From assembly GCA_037903355.1 (NCBI GenBank), contig JBAJFE010000012.1, positions 248,001 through 312,000 of the forward strand: a DNA stretch of 64,000 nt, written 5' to 3'. The notes beneath the pieces are model-generated. The model saw only the letters and a program-made list of their open reading frames with translations. It had not been told where the DNA came from and ran no database searches. This document shows positions 11,014 through 24,655 of this stretch, one piece after another (the first letter of the stretch is position 1; every line of letters starts with the position of its first letter). The DNA is from Trichuris trichiura (lineage: Eukaryota; Nematoda; Enoplea; Trichinellida; Trichuridae). The position numbers and the translations under genes were made by a program.

Positions 11014-14000
11014 TATACGTTCTTGCAAGTCAATCTATTTCCCATCAAATTGAAAATTGAGTAGCCGAAACTTTTCAGCGGAAGAATATCTTTAGCGCTT
11101 TCCATGGTCAATGAAGCTCTCAAAAGTAGCTGGCATAGCCAAGAGCTTTCAGTCTATTTACTCGAACCTTAAACCGGGGATCGCCAATTGGAAATGTACC
11201 CTACATTTTCTTAGCGGTTTAGTAGAAGATATTCCAACTAATTGTTATAATTTAGTGAAACAAATTCAAAACTTTCAAAGCCTCTTGTATTTGTACTTCC
11301 ACACTCTGTGTTGACACGCTTAGTGTCACGTGGTGGCGAATAACGTTCCAGTGGAAGTTCTTCCCCATATACTGTGAAGTAAAGCGAAATAGGGATCACT
11401 CCTGCAACGTTTCGAGCGATGAAAAAATTAGTTACCTCTAAATACCTACTCCAATGCATTCCTTCCAAGATGTTGTATTATTTTATCGTAATATCGGGTG
11501 CTTGCTAACATTAGTTGAGCTTTTCGTGGCTTCTTTCCCTATCTCTCCTCGCGTCCCGTCTCCCCGTCTTAAGCTGATGACCGGACTAGAGCGTCTTGAA
11601 AAATGCGCCGTGTTTTCTATGTCATTTTCCTAACTACTTGCTTATCCCTTCGTTAGTAGGGTGTTTGTTCTGGCTTCTTACAGATATACTTACAAAGAAT
11701 GGGAAGAAACTGTGAAAGGAACAAATGAAGACCTACCACCCTGTTATCAAACATCCAGTCATTAAGGCTTCGTAACATGGCGATATGGAAAGTAAGAGCG
11801 GCCGAATATAACACTGAAACCGAGTTCTATCCTAGCTTGCCAGAACAATTCGACAGTGACTGTTTTCAACAGATCTTTACTGTTTTTAAGTGCTTTCCGA
11901 AGTTCAATGTAGCATTATCGTCGGAAAACTGAAATTGTGCTTCATCGTAAATGCCAACTTTCATTTAGTACAAAGGATGTGTAGCAGTCTTGTCGGTTAT
12001 GCGCCCAGCGGTCATACTTTAACTTTGACAGTCATCTTTTTCCGCCCTTGCTTATGTGCAAGCCTAAATATAAAGCTTATACATTGTCTTAGGTTTAAAT
12101 AAGGGCATAATAAAATAGCCAGCACGACCGCCAGTAAGAGCAGAACAGGATAGCCGCATGCTTAACAGAAAAGTACCTGCATTTCTCAGACGGTTGCTTA
12201 CGTAATGAACATGACCCGTTATTTACAAATAACCAACGGAAAATGACAGCATCCTCTTCTAAAACTGAATTTAAGGTTAGTGACGTATTACAAAAAAAAT
12301 CCTTTCTTGACTTTTGCCAATATTTGTAACCTTGATAAATAGTTTATATTTTTCGTTACCATAAACATCATTTGCCGACCGATACGATTTTAAAAATGAA
12401 ACTACTCCAAACAAAACTGTGAAATTTCGCTGATTCTATTATGAATTTTGTTCTGTTTGCGTAATTCAGTAAGCCAGGAGTTAATCACTAAAAGCTCGAG
12501 TAATTCGTTAACGAATAATTTGTTAGCAAACTGCATGTGTAACAGATGGCCCACCTTGCACTGAAATCATATTGTAGGCTAACGGTTTGATGGGAAATTA
12601 GATACACTCCAAAGTTTGCTACTTCTTTAAGATGGCGGGATATCCGCAGGTTGGCAGGCCGACAGGCATTCATTAGAAGACTGACCTCTATATGTTGAGC
12701 ACTTTAGTAAGTTGTATGTTAACTGGCACTGTACAACTTGGCCACCCGACACTAAGGGATCGAAGATGTAGACGTTGATACGTCAATCAGCAGCATAATG
12801 AAATTGCATGATGGTGTATGACAGGCCAAACTCTGTTTTGATTATGCGTGACGTACTCCAGGAAGATCTGTACGAGAATGTACATGTGCGTGTTGCTACA
12901 GCAATCCTAGCCTCATACGTTTAATATCTCCCTGCGTTGATCACCTCTTTACATTGACAATTTTGACAGAAACCCTTGGATTGTCAACTTACGGAGGTAC
13001 TACTGTACAGAGACGTGAATGATCGCTATATTCGACGAAGTGCATTAGTATTAGCAGAACATCAATGCACACTTAGTTATTAATACATAGCGATCTGCTA
13101 AGCCTAGCAGCATAACAAGTAACAAAGCAAAAAACTTTTTGGCCAAATTCTTTAGCCAGAAAGTTCTTCTTCTGTACAAGGCTGCTCATTCTTTCATAAC
13201 TGGTTACTGACGCGCACACAAAAGCTTTTTTGTAAATGGAAACTGAGTCAGGGATGGGCAGTTTGTGTAGCAGCAGAGATCCTTGCGGCAATATACTACA
13301 GATATATGCCTTTTAGTGAAAGAATAATCTGATTAGTTTCCCATGGAGGGTACAGAACAGCGATAGTGGTATGAGAGGAACATGATCAATTCGGTGACCG
13401 AAAGCATTCCCGCCTCAGCCGTTTATATAGATCGTCGTTGCTCCCTATTAAGGTGAATAACTGAGGAGGGACACTGACCTATGAAAGGATAATAGTCTAA
13501 GGAAGCAATGACGCACAGGGAGAGCGAGCTCAAGCAGGGTGACTTTCTGCAAACTGGGCACGGCTCTGTAATAGGAGGGCGCCACAGTCACATCTCCCTA
13601 TAGGTAGTCTTAAGTTAAAGCCATGTGGGGCCAACGACTTCATGTTGTTGACATCAGCAGTGGCCTCGTCCAGCAGCTGGTACAGGCGCAGTTTGTCCTG
13701 ACTCGGAAGAGCATTTAGATGTTTTGCTAACTTCAATGACTAATTGGAAACATGGCATGATACTGTGGGCCCCTTGTCGAGTGCATTTTATTACTTTGCT
13801 GCAAAGTGCAACCAGTTCAAACATGCAAATCTTTATTTCATGATGTTGAAAAGGCACAAGTATACTGAAGCTGCTGAAAAGATAAAACATTCAACACGAA
13901 TATAACGTGAGGCCGAGTTACGCAAACACCATCAGCTAGTTCATATAAACTGCTAAAGGTGCCACCCTTGCAACCATATTCGCTTTTTCCCGAGCAGATG

Positions 14001-16220
14001 TAATTAAGCCAAATTCAAACTTTTATTGTACCCCTTTCGGTTGCAGAAACGGCAGTGCATATTAAACGATGCGCATTTGAACCACAAACCAATGCTCCAT
14101 GGCGGCTGCAAGAATGGCACCAGTTATTATGCTTGTTCGTTACGCCAGCGTCCCACCAACCAAGACCAGCTAACAACCAATAACAATGAAAATGCGTCCT
14201 GAATTTCCACGTATGTCCAACTGCCAGTTTAAAGTTTCTTGACAAGCAGGTCACTTGTACCTGAAAATCAACAGACTGTACGAAGCAAATTCTATGCTTT
14301 TGTTCCCCACAGGGAAAACGAACGCGCAATAATAGCGAAGGTAAAAAAAATTAAGGTACCTTTCTGCAAAAATGCAGACCACCCATTCTCTTCTTGTTGT
14401 GCAAAACAGGCTGCCTAAAGCCGTTGCCAGTAGAGAGAGTACAATGAAGCCAACACTTAGGAATGTACCTGCGTTCCATTATTTACGTTCGTCGATTACT
14501 GTTTGTTTGCGCGACTTTGTGTGGCGGCAAAACTCTTGCTTGCTTGCACGTGTGGCCGTCTACAGTCTTCTTGCGTCTGCAACGGCTCCAAATGAAATTA
14601 CTCCATTCTGCAAATCACGACTTTTCGCTTCACGCTTGTTAACTGCAGTTTTATCCAAGGCCTCTAGTTAGCTTTGATGGACGTGGTGAGGCTCAAAGAG
14701 AACCAGAAAACTGAGCATAACATGGTTCTTTTGTACTAACTCAATTTGTTGATTTATTGGTAGGTTGGTTCGCCTTTGAGGCTGCGTTCCATGCACCACA
14801 TTTTCCCCTGAGGAAAAATGCAGCGGGGTTGAGTGAAGACCAAGAAAAGGAGGATAACTGTGAACATGCCTAACCTGTGCCGTTAGAAAGGGCAGTTTCT
14901 ACGCCTCTGTGAATGGCTCAGTACTATTGGATCGCTTCCGGAGGCACTATGAAATTCGACGTAGTAGATGTATATCGTCGTGTTCAAGGCAGAAAAGATG
15001 TTCAGACGAACTGCGTATGGTCGACATACGCAGTGATACTTGGAAGAATTACGCGAAAAGCCTTAACTTCGAGAATTCACCAGGGCGCCTGCAGATTTTC
15101 AAGCATGAAAAAAAACTACTGGCTCCATGGCGTCCCTTGGCGGAAAGAAAGAAAGAAAGAACCTGTGGCGGTTATTCCGTATGCGAACTTCAAGAGCTTT
15201 AAAGGGTTTTCTCACACAGTTGGCTCCAGAGCGTTAGGAAAGTTCAATAATGCGAGTTCTAATATACCAACCAGCGTCAAGTCAGCCGGATGAAATGGGC
15301 CTTCAACTGCAAGTACTGCTTCTGCTAATAAGAGCTTGTCAAGGCCATGCAGCGAAAGAAAACCAGGGGAGCAGGCTTAAATCATTGGGCACTTTTGAGT
15401 CAGCAGCATGTGGTACCTATCTGGAAAGGACTGGGCAAATTTCGGAACTTCACCAGAAAAGCAGTCGGAAATATGTTTTCATACAATTTAATCTCTGGAT
15501 CGAAAATGGAGAACATGTTAAAGATATAGACCTTGAATTGGGACTTTGTGGATTAATTATCGAAGCGCTTCCAGAAAGCCAATCCACGGACCTTCAAGGG
15601 AACTACGGTGTTTGTATCGTGCATATGAATAACATGGATGATGACAGCTTATCGTTGATCAATTCCGTCACTGTTGAAAACGCTCGATGAACTCACGAAC
15701 TCAGTATTATTAGTAACACGATATGAAGTCGAGAAAAGAACGCAGTGGCATCAAAGCTGGATATTTTGGAATCCACAACTGAATGATATGTTGTCAGGCG
15801 AATTTTCGCTTTCATTTGTTGCGAAGATATTATATATGCATGCTAATGCCGCAAGAGGATATATGGCAAACCAGTTAATTTTTTAAAAAGAGTTGGTGAA
15901 AGAAGATTCTTTAAAGTTTTTTGTCACCTGGCATCATGCATATCGTCTGCAAGTTGGGAAAAGAAGAATTGTACGTTATCACCAAAAAATGCATGAAGGC
16001 ATCCCACTGCAAAATGCCGACACTCTCCTTCCCGCATTTGCGCTCAGGATAAAGAAAAGAGAAAGATATACAAATTTTATTCTTCGAAGTCCTTGTGATC
16101 GGGTGGAAAACTGTTTGAGGAACAATCATATGCGCGACACCGACATATACATTCTGACAGATATCACAAGCCTTTTCTCGCCTACGTAATGAACGTAGCT
16201 TTGGGCTTAAGATGAAACTG
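11014..16220. other. Gene-poor region, nothing recognised
   Basis: Open frames of 60-146 codons occur (for example 13530-13736 minus; 14372-14671, 14913-15293, 15250-15690 and 15893-16189 plus). They overlap in several frames, lack recognisable domains and do not chain through consistent splice sites. The 15250-16189 stretch has a higher ORF density and may be an old decayed transposon. A TAAGCCTAA/CTTAGG motif near 12060-12100 resembles the interior of the MITE family at 39983 and 45646. Confidence 0.4.
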
Positions 16221-16738
16221 AAAAATTCTGAGAGAACCTTTAGATGAACAAATTGAAAAACCCGTTACGAAGAAAAAGAAAATAAATCAGGTGTCCGCGG
16301 GCACTGAAGAAAAAAAAAGGGAAGAGGACAACGAAGGGTACAGAAGAAAGATGGCGAAACCGCGGGAAACAAGAGAGCTTAAGACCTGTTTGTTTAAAAC
16401 AGACGGGTATACGTCATCTGTTTGCTCGGTGGTCCTCTTTTGTTAATGTGCCGCCATCGCGGAAGGTCGCTTGGGCGCTCGCTGCACCGTATGACTGATT
16501 AGGCGGCACTGAAACCTGGCGGTGGAAGTCTCTCCCAAAGTTGGTCGGATAGAGCAGCTTGCCACCATAATGACCGACCCGACGGGCGGTACAATTACGC
16601 TGGTGACGGGTCATGTATAGACCCGAAAGCTTCGTGAAAAACGTTTTTGCAATAAACGTTAAATAAACAACAGGTTAAAAATTCCGTGAAAAACTTTAGA
16701 AGAACAAATTGAAAAACCTGTTACGAAGAAAAAGAAAA
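16221..16738 (+). repeat. Short non-autonomous repeat with terminal direct repeats and a hammerhead motif
   Basis: Two 62-nt direct repeats (16221-16282 and 16677-16738) share an ATTGAAAAACC-GTTACGAAG core plus an A-rich tail. They bound a 394-bp body whose reverse strand (16414-16614) matches the body of the repeat at 49373-49560. A hammerhead motif sits at 16595-16637, next to the right repeat. The layout resembles retrozymes or Penelope-derived non-autonomous copies. Confidence 0.6.
16595..16637 (+). ncRNA. Hammerhead ribozyme-like motif, core mutated
   Basis: Stem I TTACG/CGTGA pairs over 5 bp with one G-U, stem II CGGGTC/GACCCG pairs perfectly with a 7-nt loop, and GAAAGCT follows. The core reads CTGGTGA instead of CUGANGA, so the invariant A6 is changed; cleavage is probably lost although the fold is kept. 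Confidence 0.6.
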
Positions 16739-16900
16739 AAGATAAAAACCCATACTAATTCGCTGAGACATTGAAAACAGAATGAGGCAGTTCTGTAAGC
16801 TTTATTTTTAACCACTTGAAATAAATTTTTGCTCTGAACAGATGCTGTGGCGTATTTTCTACAATGTTGCGGCACTAACAGTGACAGTAATGCGAATAAC

Positions 16901-18921
<2,021 letters not shown>

Positions 18922-19703
18922 ACCCGGCTAGCACAGCCGGTAGGGCAGGGGTGGGGAACCTTTTTGGTGCCCCGGGCCGTTTAGACGTTTATAAGACCGT
19001 TCGCGGGCCGGATAGAAAAAAACGACAAACAGCCTGCTTTATTTGCACATATGTTTATTAAGTCACCCCTAATGGGTTGCTTGGAACTGCTTTTCCCTGG
19101 TGAGGCAACTCTGAGATAAAAGGCAGAATTTGGAGACAATTCTGCAACCCAGTTGTCGAGAACATAATCGCAACTAGACAGAACGGAATAACCTTTTTGT
19201 ACTTCGAAGACATAAAGGACAGGAGGCCGGCGCCAACCGACGAGAACGATGCTAGTGACTACTGAGAACAAAAAAAGCAGAAGTGCTCTAGCAAGCTGGA
19301 CAGTAATTATCTCGAATAAAGCAATGTTCCACGCTACTTACGCGCGCACAAACGCTGTGGTAGTGCCTACTGCGTGTCACCGAGGACTAACAATGTCGGT
19401 TTGTCGACAGAGAGCTGTCAGCAACGCAGTCTTCTCAGCCAGCCTGACGCTCCCGGCTTGTTACGCAAGATCTATCTTCTTACTAGGATTTACATACAAT
19501 AAGTTCATCGCATTATGAAAAATAACCTCCCACAATCACATTTCCCTGAATCTCTTATCCATGTGCGGTTGTCCCAGCGCGTGGGCGGAAAATGGTCTCG
19601 CGGGCCGGATAGAATGGCCTCGCGGGCCGGACGTTCCCCACCCCTGCGGTAGGGCATAAGACTCTTGATCCCAAGGTCGTGGATTGGAGCCCCACGTCGG
19701 GCG
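18922..19703 (+). pseudogene. tRNA-Lys(CTT)-like sequence split by a hAT MITE
   Basis: Joining 18922-18945 to 19655-19703 gives 73 nt that align end to end with metazoan tRNA-Lys: acceptor CCCGGC with GTCGGGC, D arm TAGCACAGCCGGTAGGGCA, an anticodon loop CTCTTGA with anticodon CTT, and a T arm. Damage is visible: base 1 is A opposite C, the anticodon stem has two A-C mismatches, and the T loop/B box reads GATTGGA instead of GGTTCGA. A 701-bp transposon sits in the D loop. It may be a dead tRNA gene or the tRNA-derived head of a SINE. Confidence 0.75.
18946..19646. mobile_element. Non-autonomous hAT element (MITE) in the tRNA-like sequence
   Basis: Terminal inverted repeats CAGGGGTGGGGAAC and GTTCCCCACCCCTG, flanked by a perfect 8-bp target duplication CGGTAGGG (18938-18945 and 19647-19654). 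Subterminal GCGGGCCGGATAGA repeats occur near both ends. No transposase is encoded. Confidence 0.92.
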
Positions 19704-20735
19704 GCGATGCGAAACCGAATGGTTTAACATAATCGACAGGAAAAGAAACGCTCCAGGAAACTAACCATAACTTACAACTGGTGCAAACTTACTATCTGCA
19801 ACGGTTTGTTTTGCTTCCAAGTAGCCGTCTTGAAAAAATGTCAGATCCTGTCTCACAGCTACCCCATTGTCAGGCTAAGTTTTTTGGCCCTTCTTCTCTG
19901 TCCTTACTTAAACTATAAACTTAAATATAATTGCGGAGCACCTATTTTAGTCTTAGACTTAGGTAAGGACGAAATAACCTGTCCGGCATACTCGCTAGTA
20001 AGTGCACAACAGGCTAGTCGTACGGTGGCCGAAATAGTGCCTGCGTTTTTCAAACAGTGAGACTCGCAGGACATAAAGTCCAAAGAGCCCTTGTTATCAT
20101 CCTAAGACGCCTTAAGGCAATGTATTACTAGGACGTAGTCTAATTCATTGTTTCTCAAAACGGATTACGTTTACCGCCTCCAGCAACGACCAGTCTCTTC
20201 AAGTAGCAGCTGTCAAAAACGAAACAATTTTCCTGACGTTGAATGCAGGAGACATTTTGAAACCAGCATAAACTTTAGAGCTTTTAGTTCACAGATGGAG
20301 CGATTCTAATTTATCAGAAATCATACAAAACCTTGGGACACTCCTGATCTCTTTGTCAACGCGTTTAAATGATGGAGGTGAGATCAAAAATGTACTAAAC
20401 TAAATTAAAAACGACTTCAAATAAAAATTACGAACACAATGCGTGTAAAATTAGAGTGCTATAAAGCTTGCCATGCTTCAAGTTGCCTCATATACAATAA
20501 GACGATGATCTACAGGTACTGTAATACCTCGTCACCAGTAGGCTCTTCAAAGCGTTTTTAAATAAGTGTTTTGCTTGGATGCAATACCCAGGGCAGTAAG
20601 GGAACACATTTATTCCTAAGTCATTTTTCTCCGCCGCCTTTCTCTTGCAGTTTGATGGGCACAATCTGATTCTAAGCTGACAAAAAAAACACTTCCAGCC
20701 GAGTAAAGCAAACGTTTGGTCGTTTTCAACCATAC
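19704..20735. other. Intergenic, no gene recognised
   Basis: A TTAAACTATAAACTTAAAT / CTTAGACTTAGGTAAGG segment near 19905-19970 resembles the interior of the MITE family at 39983-40305. No gene is supported. Confidence 0.4.
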
Positions 20736-21720
20736 ATATATCTAACTGTTCCAGCATCATCACTGTCTCCGCAAGACACGCTTGCAGCTGCAAAGGCAGA
20801 CAGAAACCGCCTCTTGGATAAGATGGGGAGGAACAGCAAGAATGCTCTTATTCTAAACGCTATTCAATGAAAGCTGCAACTGCTTCCACCTTGCAGTTCC
20901 AGGAATACAGGGGCGCGGGTACGTCGCCACAAATCACATGAACGAAGAGGCAACGGCGAAATTTCTCTTCTTCCGAAAACAATTGCAAAGCGCTGCGCAA
21001 CGGACGGTCTTTAGGCAACAACTGACGGGAAGTATGCATGGCAGGGCGCATTGCCCCACGTTTGGTTGATTGCTAGGAGAAGCGCCTGACCTTTCTCGGC
21101 AACAATCCTAACGTGTACGTGAACCACGGGATCGTTTCCGGCCGCTTGAGCTGGTTTACTCAGCTGGTCACTGCTACACGAGCCATTCTGCGCAACGCGA
21201 ATTGCGATAGACCACCAGGATGTGAACGTCAAATTACGACATATCATTTCAGTGGCACAATAATGCTTTTTCTCCAGTTGTCAAACAGAAGCATTGACAG
21301 GCGGATTTCTTGGCAATCTGATATTTGAATCAGTCGCCTAAAGACAAACAGCTGCGCTAAAATTATGGTCCAGCTGCTACAAAATTTCGCCAGCATTTTC
21401 ACCGCCATTGTGCGACAAGGAACGTACATAAGCAAACGATTGAGCATCAAAGTTGAGGAAATAAAATGTCGGTAAACAGAGCGCTCCCGGTTGCAAGGAA
21501 GAAGCTGAGAGATTACGTGTGCCGTAGTCCCGTATCTTTGACCTTTTTCCAGTGGAATCAGCCGCCCAGCAGCGCACACGCGCAGCAGAGATGACAGCCT
21601 AATATCAGTATAAAAGAAGAGAGCGGATTGCATCAGTCACACTGCTACTTTGGTTAAGGCAATGGAAACGAAACTTCCGTTTGCGCTGCTTTTCCTGCTA
21701 CCGGTGGCTACGTTGCAAAC
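20736..21720. repeat. Segmental duplication, copy A (Kunitz gene 5' flank and exon 1 start)
   Basis: About 985 bp almost identical to 25884-26869, in the same orientation. It contains the upstream region, the TATA box and the signal-peptide part of exon 1 of the Kunitz gene. Long open frames in both copies, such as 21244-21633 minus, are conserved only because the DNA is duplicated. Confidence 0.93.
21609..21616 (+). promoter_or_regulatory. TATA box of the Kunitz gene
   Basis: TATAAAAG with an initiator-like TCAGTC about 24 nt further on (21633-21638) and the ATG at 21662. The same arrangement is kept in the duplicate at 26757-26764. Confidence 0.7.
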
Positions 21721-22605
21721 ATTGGACGGAGCAATATCCGCTGGTAGGCGCAACAGACAGCTCAACTTGCAAAGCTACTAATCCTACTTGCAGCCAGCGT
21801 TGGCCAAGCCGAGCGCAAGGATCCATCGGTATGCCAACTTCAACCAGACGCTGGGCCATGCTATGCAGCACATCGCCAATGGTATTACAACATTACATTA
21901 AAGGAATGTGCACTGTTCGTCTACGGTGGTTGTCAGGGCAACGGGAACAGATTTGAAAAGAAGGGAGCCTGCACCAGACTGTGCGTCAAGGGAGGAAAGA
22001 GGAATCCGTGCAAACAGCCCTTGGACGTTGGCCTAGGTATGGCCTCAATACTTAGATACTACTATGTTCAGGACCTGGACGAGTGTCACTTCTTCCATTA
22101 CGGAGGATCCAAGGGAAACGAAAACAATTTTAAGACGCAACAAGAATGCGAAGCGACGTGCGTCAAGCGTACAAAGAAGGATCCGTGCAAACAGCACCTG
22201 GACGTTGGCCTAGGTATGGCCTCAATCCTTAGATACTATTATGTTCAAGACGTGGACGAGTGTCACTTCTTCCATTACGGAGGATCCAAGGGAAACGAAA
22301 ACAGATTTGAGACGCAACAAGAATGCGAAGCAAAGTGCCTCAAGGATAAAATGAAGAGTCCGTGCCACCAGCCCTTGGACCTTGGCCGAGGTATGGGTGT
22401 AATACTTAGATATGCCTATAGTCAAGAGCGGGACGAGTGCCACTTCTTCCAATACCGAGGAGATGGGGGGAACGAAAACAACTTCAACACAAAGCGAGAG
22501 TGCGAAGCAAGATGCGTCATAACGCGGAATCCATGGTCTGACCTTGTAGTGGAACCAACCGAGGATACCTCTTTTGTTAAGAAGCAGGCGCCGCATAGAA
22601 GGTGA
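21662..22605 (+). CDS. Secreted four-domain Kunitz protein, three domains lacking Cys14-Cys38
   Basis: Exon 1 (21662-21743) encodes a signal peptide (Lys, then a Leu/Phe/Val-rich core). A 50-nt intron (21744-21793) with a perfect CTACTAAT branch site follows, then exon 2 (21794-22605); 297 aa in total. Domain 1 has all six Kunitz cysteines and the usual GPCYA...YGGCQGN pattern. Domains 2, 3 and 4 are near-copies of one another (each about 57 residues) and keep Cys 1, 3, 5 and 6, but both members of the reactive-site disulfide are gone: the GPC position reads GLGM (GRGM in domain 4) and the GGC position reads GGSKGN or RGDGGN. The basic P1 residue is therefore absent. Kunitz proteins usually inhibit serine proteases or block channels. 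Only domain 1 looks like a plausible protease inhibitor, with Tyr rather than Lys/Arg at P1, so another target is possible. A basic/acidic tail follows domain 4. Confidence 0.92.
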
Positions 22606-23189
22606 TCATCGCTTCGCCCGCATGTGTCACAAATTGAGGACAGACGCCTTTGAGGGCAGACGTGCCATCATCAGAGTTGGCCAGGCGTCGCCTATGATAA
22701 CTAATTGCGGTCATTCAGTAAAACCTGTTGGAAAATATTCTTAATGCTTCAACTCAGGAACCTACTATGCGCGCACAAACAGTTTAGCGGCTAGCGACAT
22801 TCGTAAATGCACGGCAATGAAGTCTGCAATACGACGCTGCAGATAGGAAAGGCGATTCGGTGTGGCGGATAACCTGGGGTTTGGCTCCGGTAACGGTGGT
22901 TTCACCTAAGAGGGCATCGATGCGGGCGCTCTTGACGTAAACAGCGCTGCACGACGTTCCCAATGCCCAATGACACGAAGCTCATGTCGAAAACAGGCAC
23001 GGTCAACCAATGGCTGTGCGACATGGGCAGACCCCCTGAACGGGACTATAAAAGCACAAGCACGGACCACGGAACGGGTTGGCAGGACCAGGAAAGTTGT
23101 ATGTTCGACGGCATCCTTGTTTATAGTCTGTTGGTTAGAGTTGCTGAATAAAGACAAAGCAAAGCCTTTGCGTAACCGCAGCCTTACGC
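22606..23189. other. Intergenic, possible LTR-like fragment
   Basis: CTATAAAAGC near 23046 is followed about 100 nt later by GAATAAAG (near 23147), a promoter-to-polyA spacing as in a retroelement LTR. I could not define ends or a target duplication, so this is only a suggestion. Confidence 0.25.
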
Positions 23190-24090
23190 GTGCAAGTCCA
23201 TGCGGTGCAGATAAACTACAGTCGGCTTTGCTTATTTCGGAAGTTTCTAGTAGAAAAAGTTATACATTTTGCGAAAACAGTTTTGGTGGCTATTGACGGA
23301 ACTGCGTCAATGATGGGCGTCCAGCGAGCCTTCAGTGCTTTTCCGAAGCAGGTCGCGCCGGATCTACTGGTTATTCGCCGCGTTGTCCGTCGACAACACC
23401 TGCTCGCCTGGACTCTTCACTGCGGTAGCTCACTGGAGCGGTCAGCACAACGGAAAGCGAATCTTTGAATGACAAGCCGTTTCGCCACTTGTGCGACCAA
23501 AATGACCAAGAGTACAACGACCTCTTGCTACGTACTGAAGAGCACTGGGGTCGAACGGGGACTGTGTACCGCGGTTCTCTGGCATCTTTGAAACGGTCTT
23601 GCAAACGTTCGACAAGCATGACGTTTCGCCGCGGCGGAACTTGAAAACCCTTCGCTGTGACGTCGCGACCGTGCGCGACTAGTTGTGTAAGTTCAACGAA
23701 ATAAAGCTGCTTTTGCAAGATGACGTCAATTCGATGGGGACCAAAGCCGTCGTATGCCATCCTTATTCGACGCTTCAGTGCATGAAGCGCACTATTGCAC
23801 GCGGCGACTTTTCCGAGTCGCCCAGTGTTTCAGAAATGGAAAGAACGCGAAGCTTGATGGCCAACAGGTTCAAGATAATTGCCGGCACATACAGCTACGG
23901 AGGCGGGACTTGTCGGAACGATCTGAAGATGTTATCGGAATGGAAATAAATGGCGGGATGTTGAAGCCATCTTCGGAAGCGGAAAACACTGAATTCAATC
24001 TGCAAGAACAATGAGCAGAACTCCGCGTCAGCGAGGAGCTGAGGGTAAAATATAAAAGTCGACACGCAGCTTTGCGGTTCCAGGAGGTCG
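23190..24090 (+). pseudogene. Decayed hAT transposase fragment
   Basis: The frame at 23190-23468 contains AIDGTASMMGVQRAF and VVRRQHLL, a diverged copy of ASDGAPSMVGCYRGF and VIHRQHLA in the hAT transposase at 29420-31100. Downstream, in shifted frames, come ESLNDKPFRHLCDQNDQE-like sequence and a C-terminal EELRVKYKSRH-like segment, again matching that element. Frameshifts and stops show it is dead, and part of the middle is missing. Confidence 0.8.
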
Positions 24091-24426
24091 TTCACAAAGG
24101 TGTGCCGGCCTATGGGCCGTCATAAAGTTACTCTTTGTCTCCCTTCTGTCGTCCTACCTGCACAAAAGGGCAGTTACCGTGTTCACTGACCTTTCGAGGA
24201 AGCAGCGAAAGGGGCGACATGTTGCTAAAGAGAACACAGACAGGCGAGCGCCGACCCTTCCGCGGTCGCTAGCAAACACTAAACGTAGGCAGTACCACAG
24301 AGCAAAGGCGCGAACTTGAAACGGCATTGCGAAATGCCGCTCAAGCACAACAGCCAACCTGATCACTTCTGCTCGTCACAGCCAGCAGTAGCGCGACGCT
24401 GCCCCAGTCACCGACTACGATCACCT
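24091..24426. other. Spacer upstream of the first 5S relic
   Basis: No gene recognised. The last bases (CAGTCACCGACTACGATCACC) resemble the sequence before the third 5S relic at 26870-26895. Confidence 0.4.
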
Positions 24427-24545
24427 CAGTACGATCATACTACGTTGAACGCACCGCATCCCGTCAGATCTACGAAGTTAAGCAACGTTAGGCTGAGCTA
24501 GTACTACGGTTGCAGACAACATGGCAACACGTAGTGTCGTAGGTC
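24427..24545 (+). pseudogene. 5S rRNA-like copy 1
   Basis: 119 nt with TACGATCATACTACGTTGAA, the GAAGTTAAGCAACGTTAGG region of 5S rRNA and a TTTTT terminator directly after. It differs from a functional 5S in the 3' half (the normal GTACTTGGATGGGTGACC region is altered). A partial duplication of the 5' end (TACGATCACCTCAG) precedes it. Confidence 0.8.
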
Positions 24546-24655
24546 GTTTTTGCCGGTGTCCTCTGTTATGCAAGAGAGCCCTGCAGGAAGCGCTCAGCGT
24601 TCTGTCACTTCAGACAACACGCGCCTTTGACTGATAAGCAAATTCTTCTCCCACG

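Noticed and set aside
15250..16189. A possible multi-exon gene from the open frames at 15250-15690 and 15893-16189
   Set aside because: No recognisable family, no matching splice phases, and heavy overlap of frames; left as unassigned.
21244..21633. 129-codon minus-strand frame, also present at 26392-26781
   Set aside because: Conservation is explained by the segmental duplication of the Kunitz 5' flank; there is no domain and it overlaps the promoter.
22222..22596. 124-codon frame antisense to the Kunitz exon
   Set aside because: Shadow of the repetitive Kunitz coding sequence.
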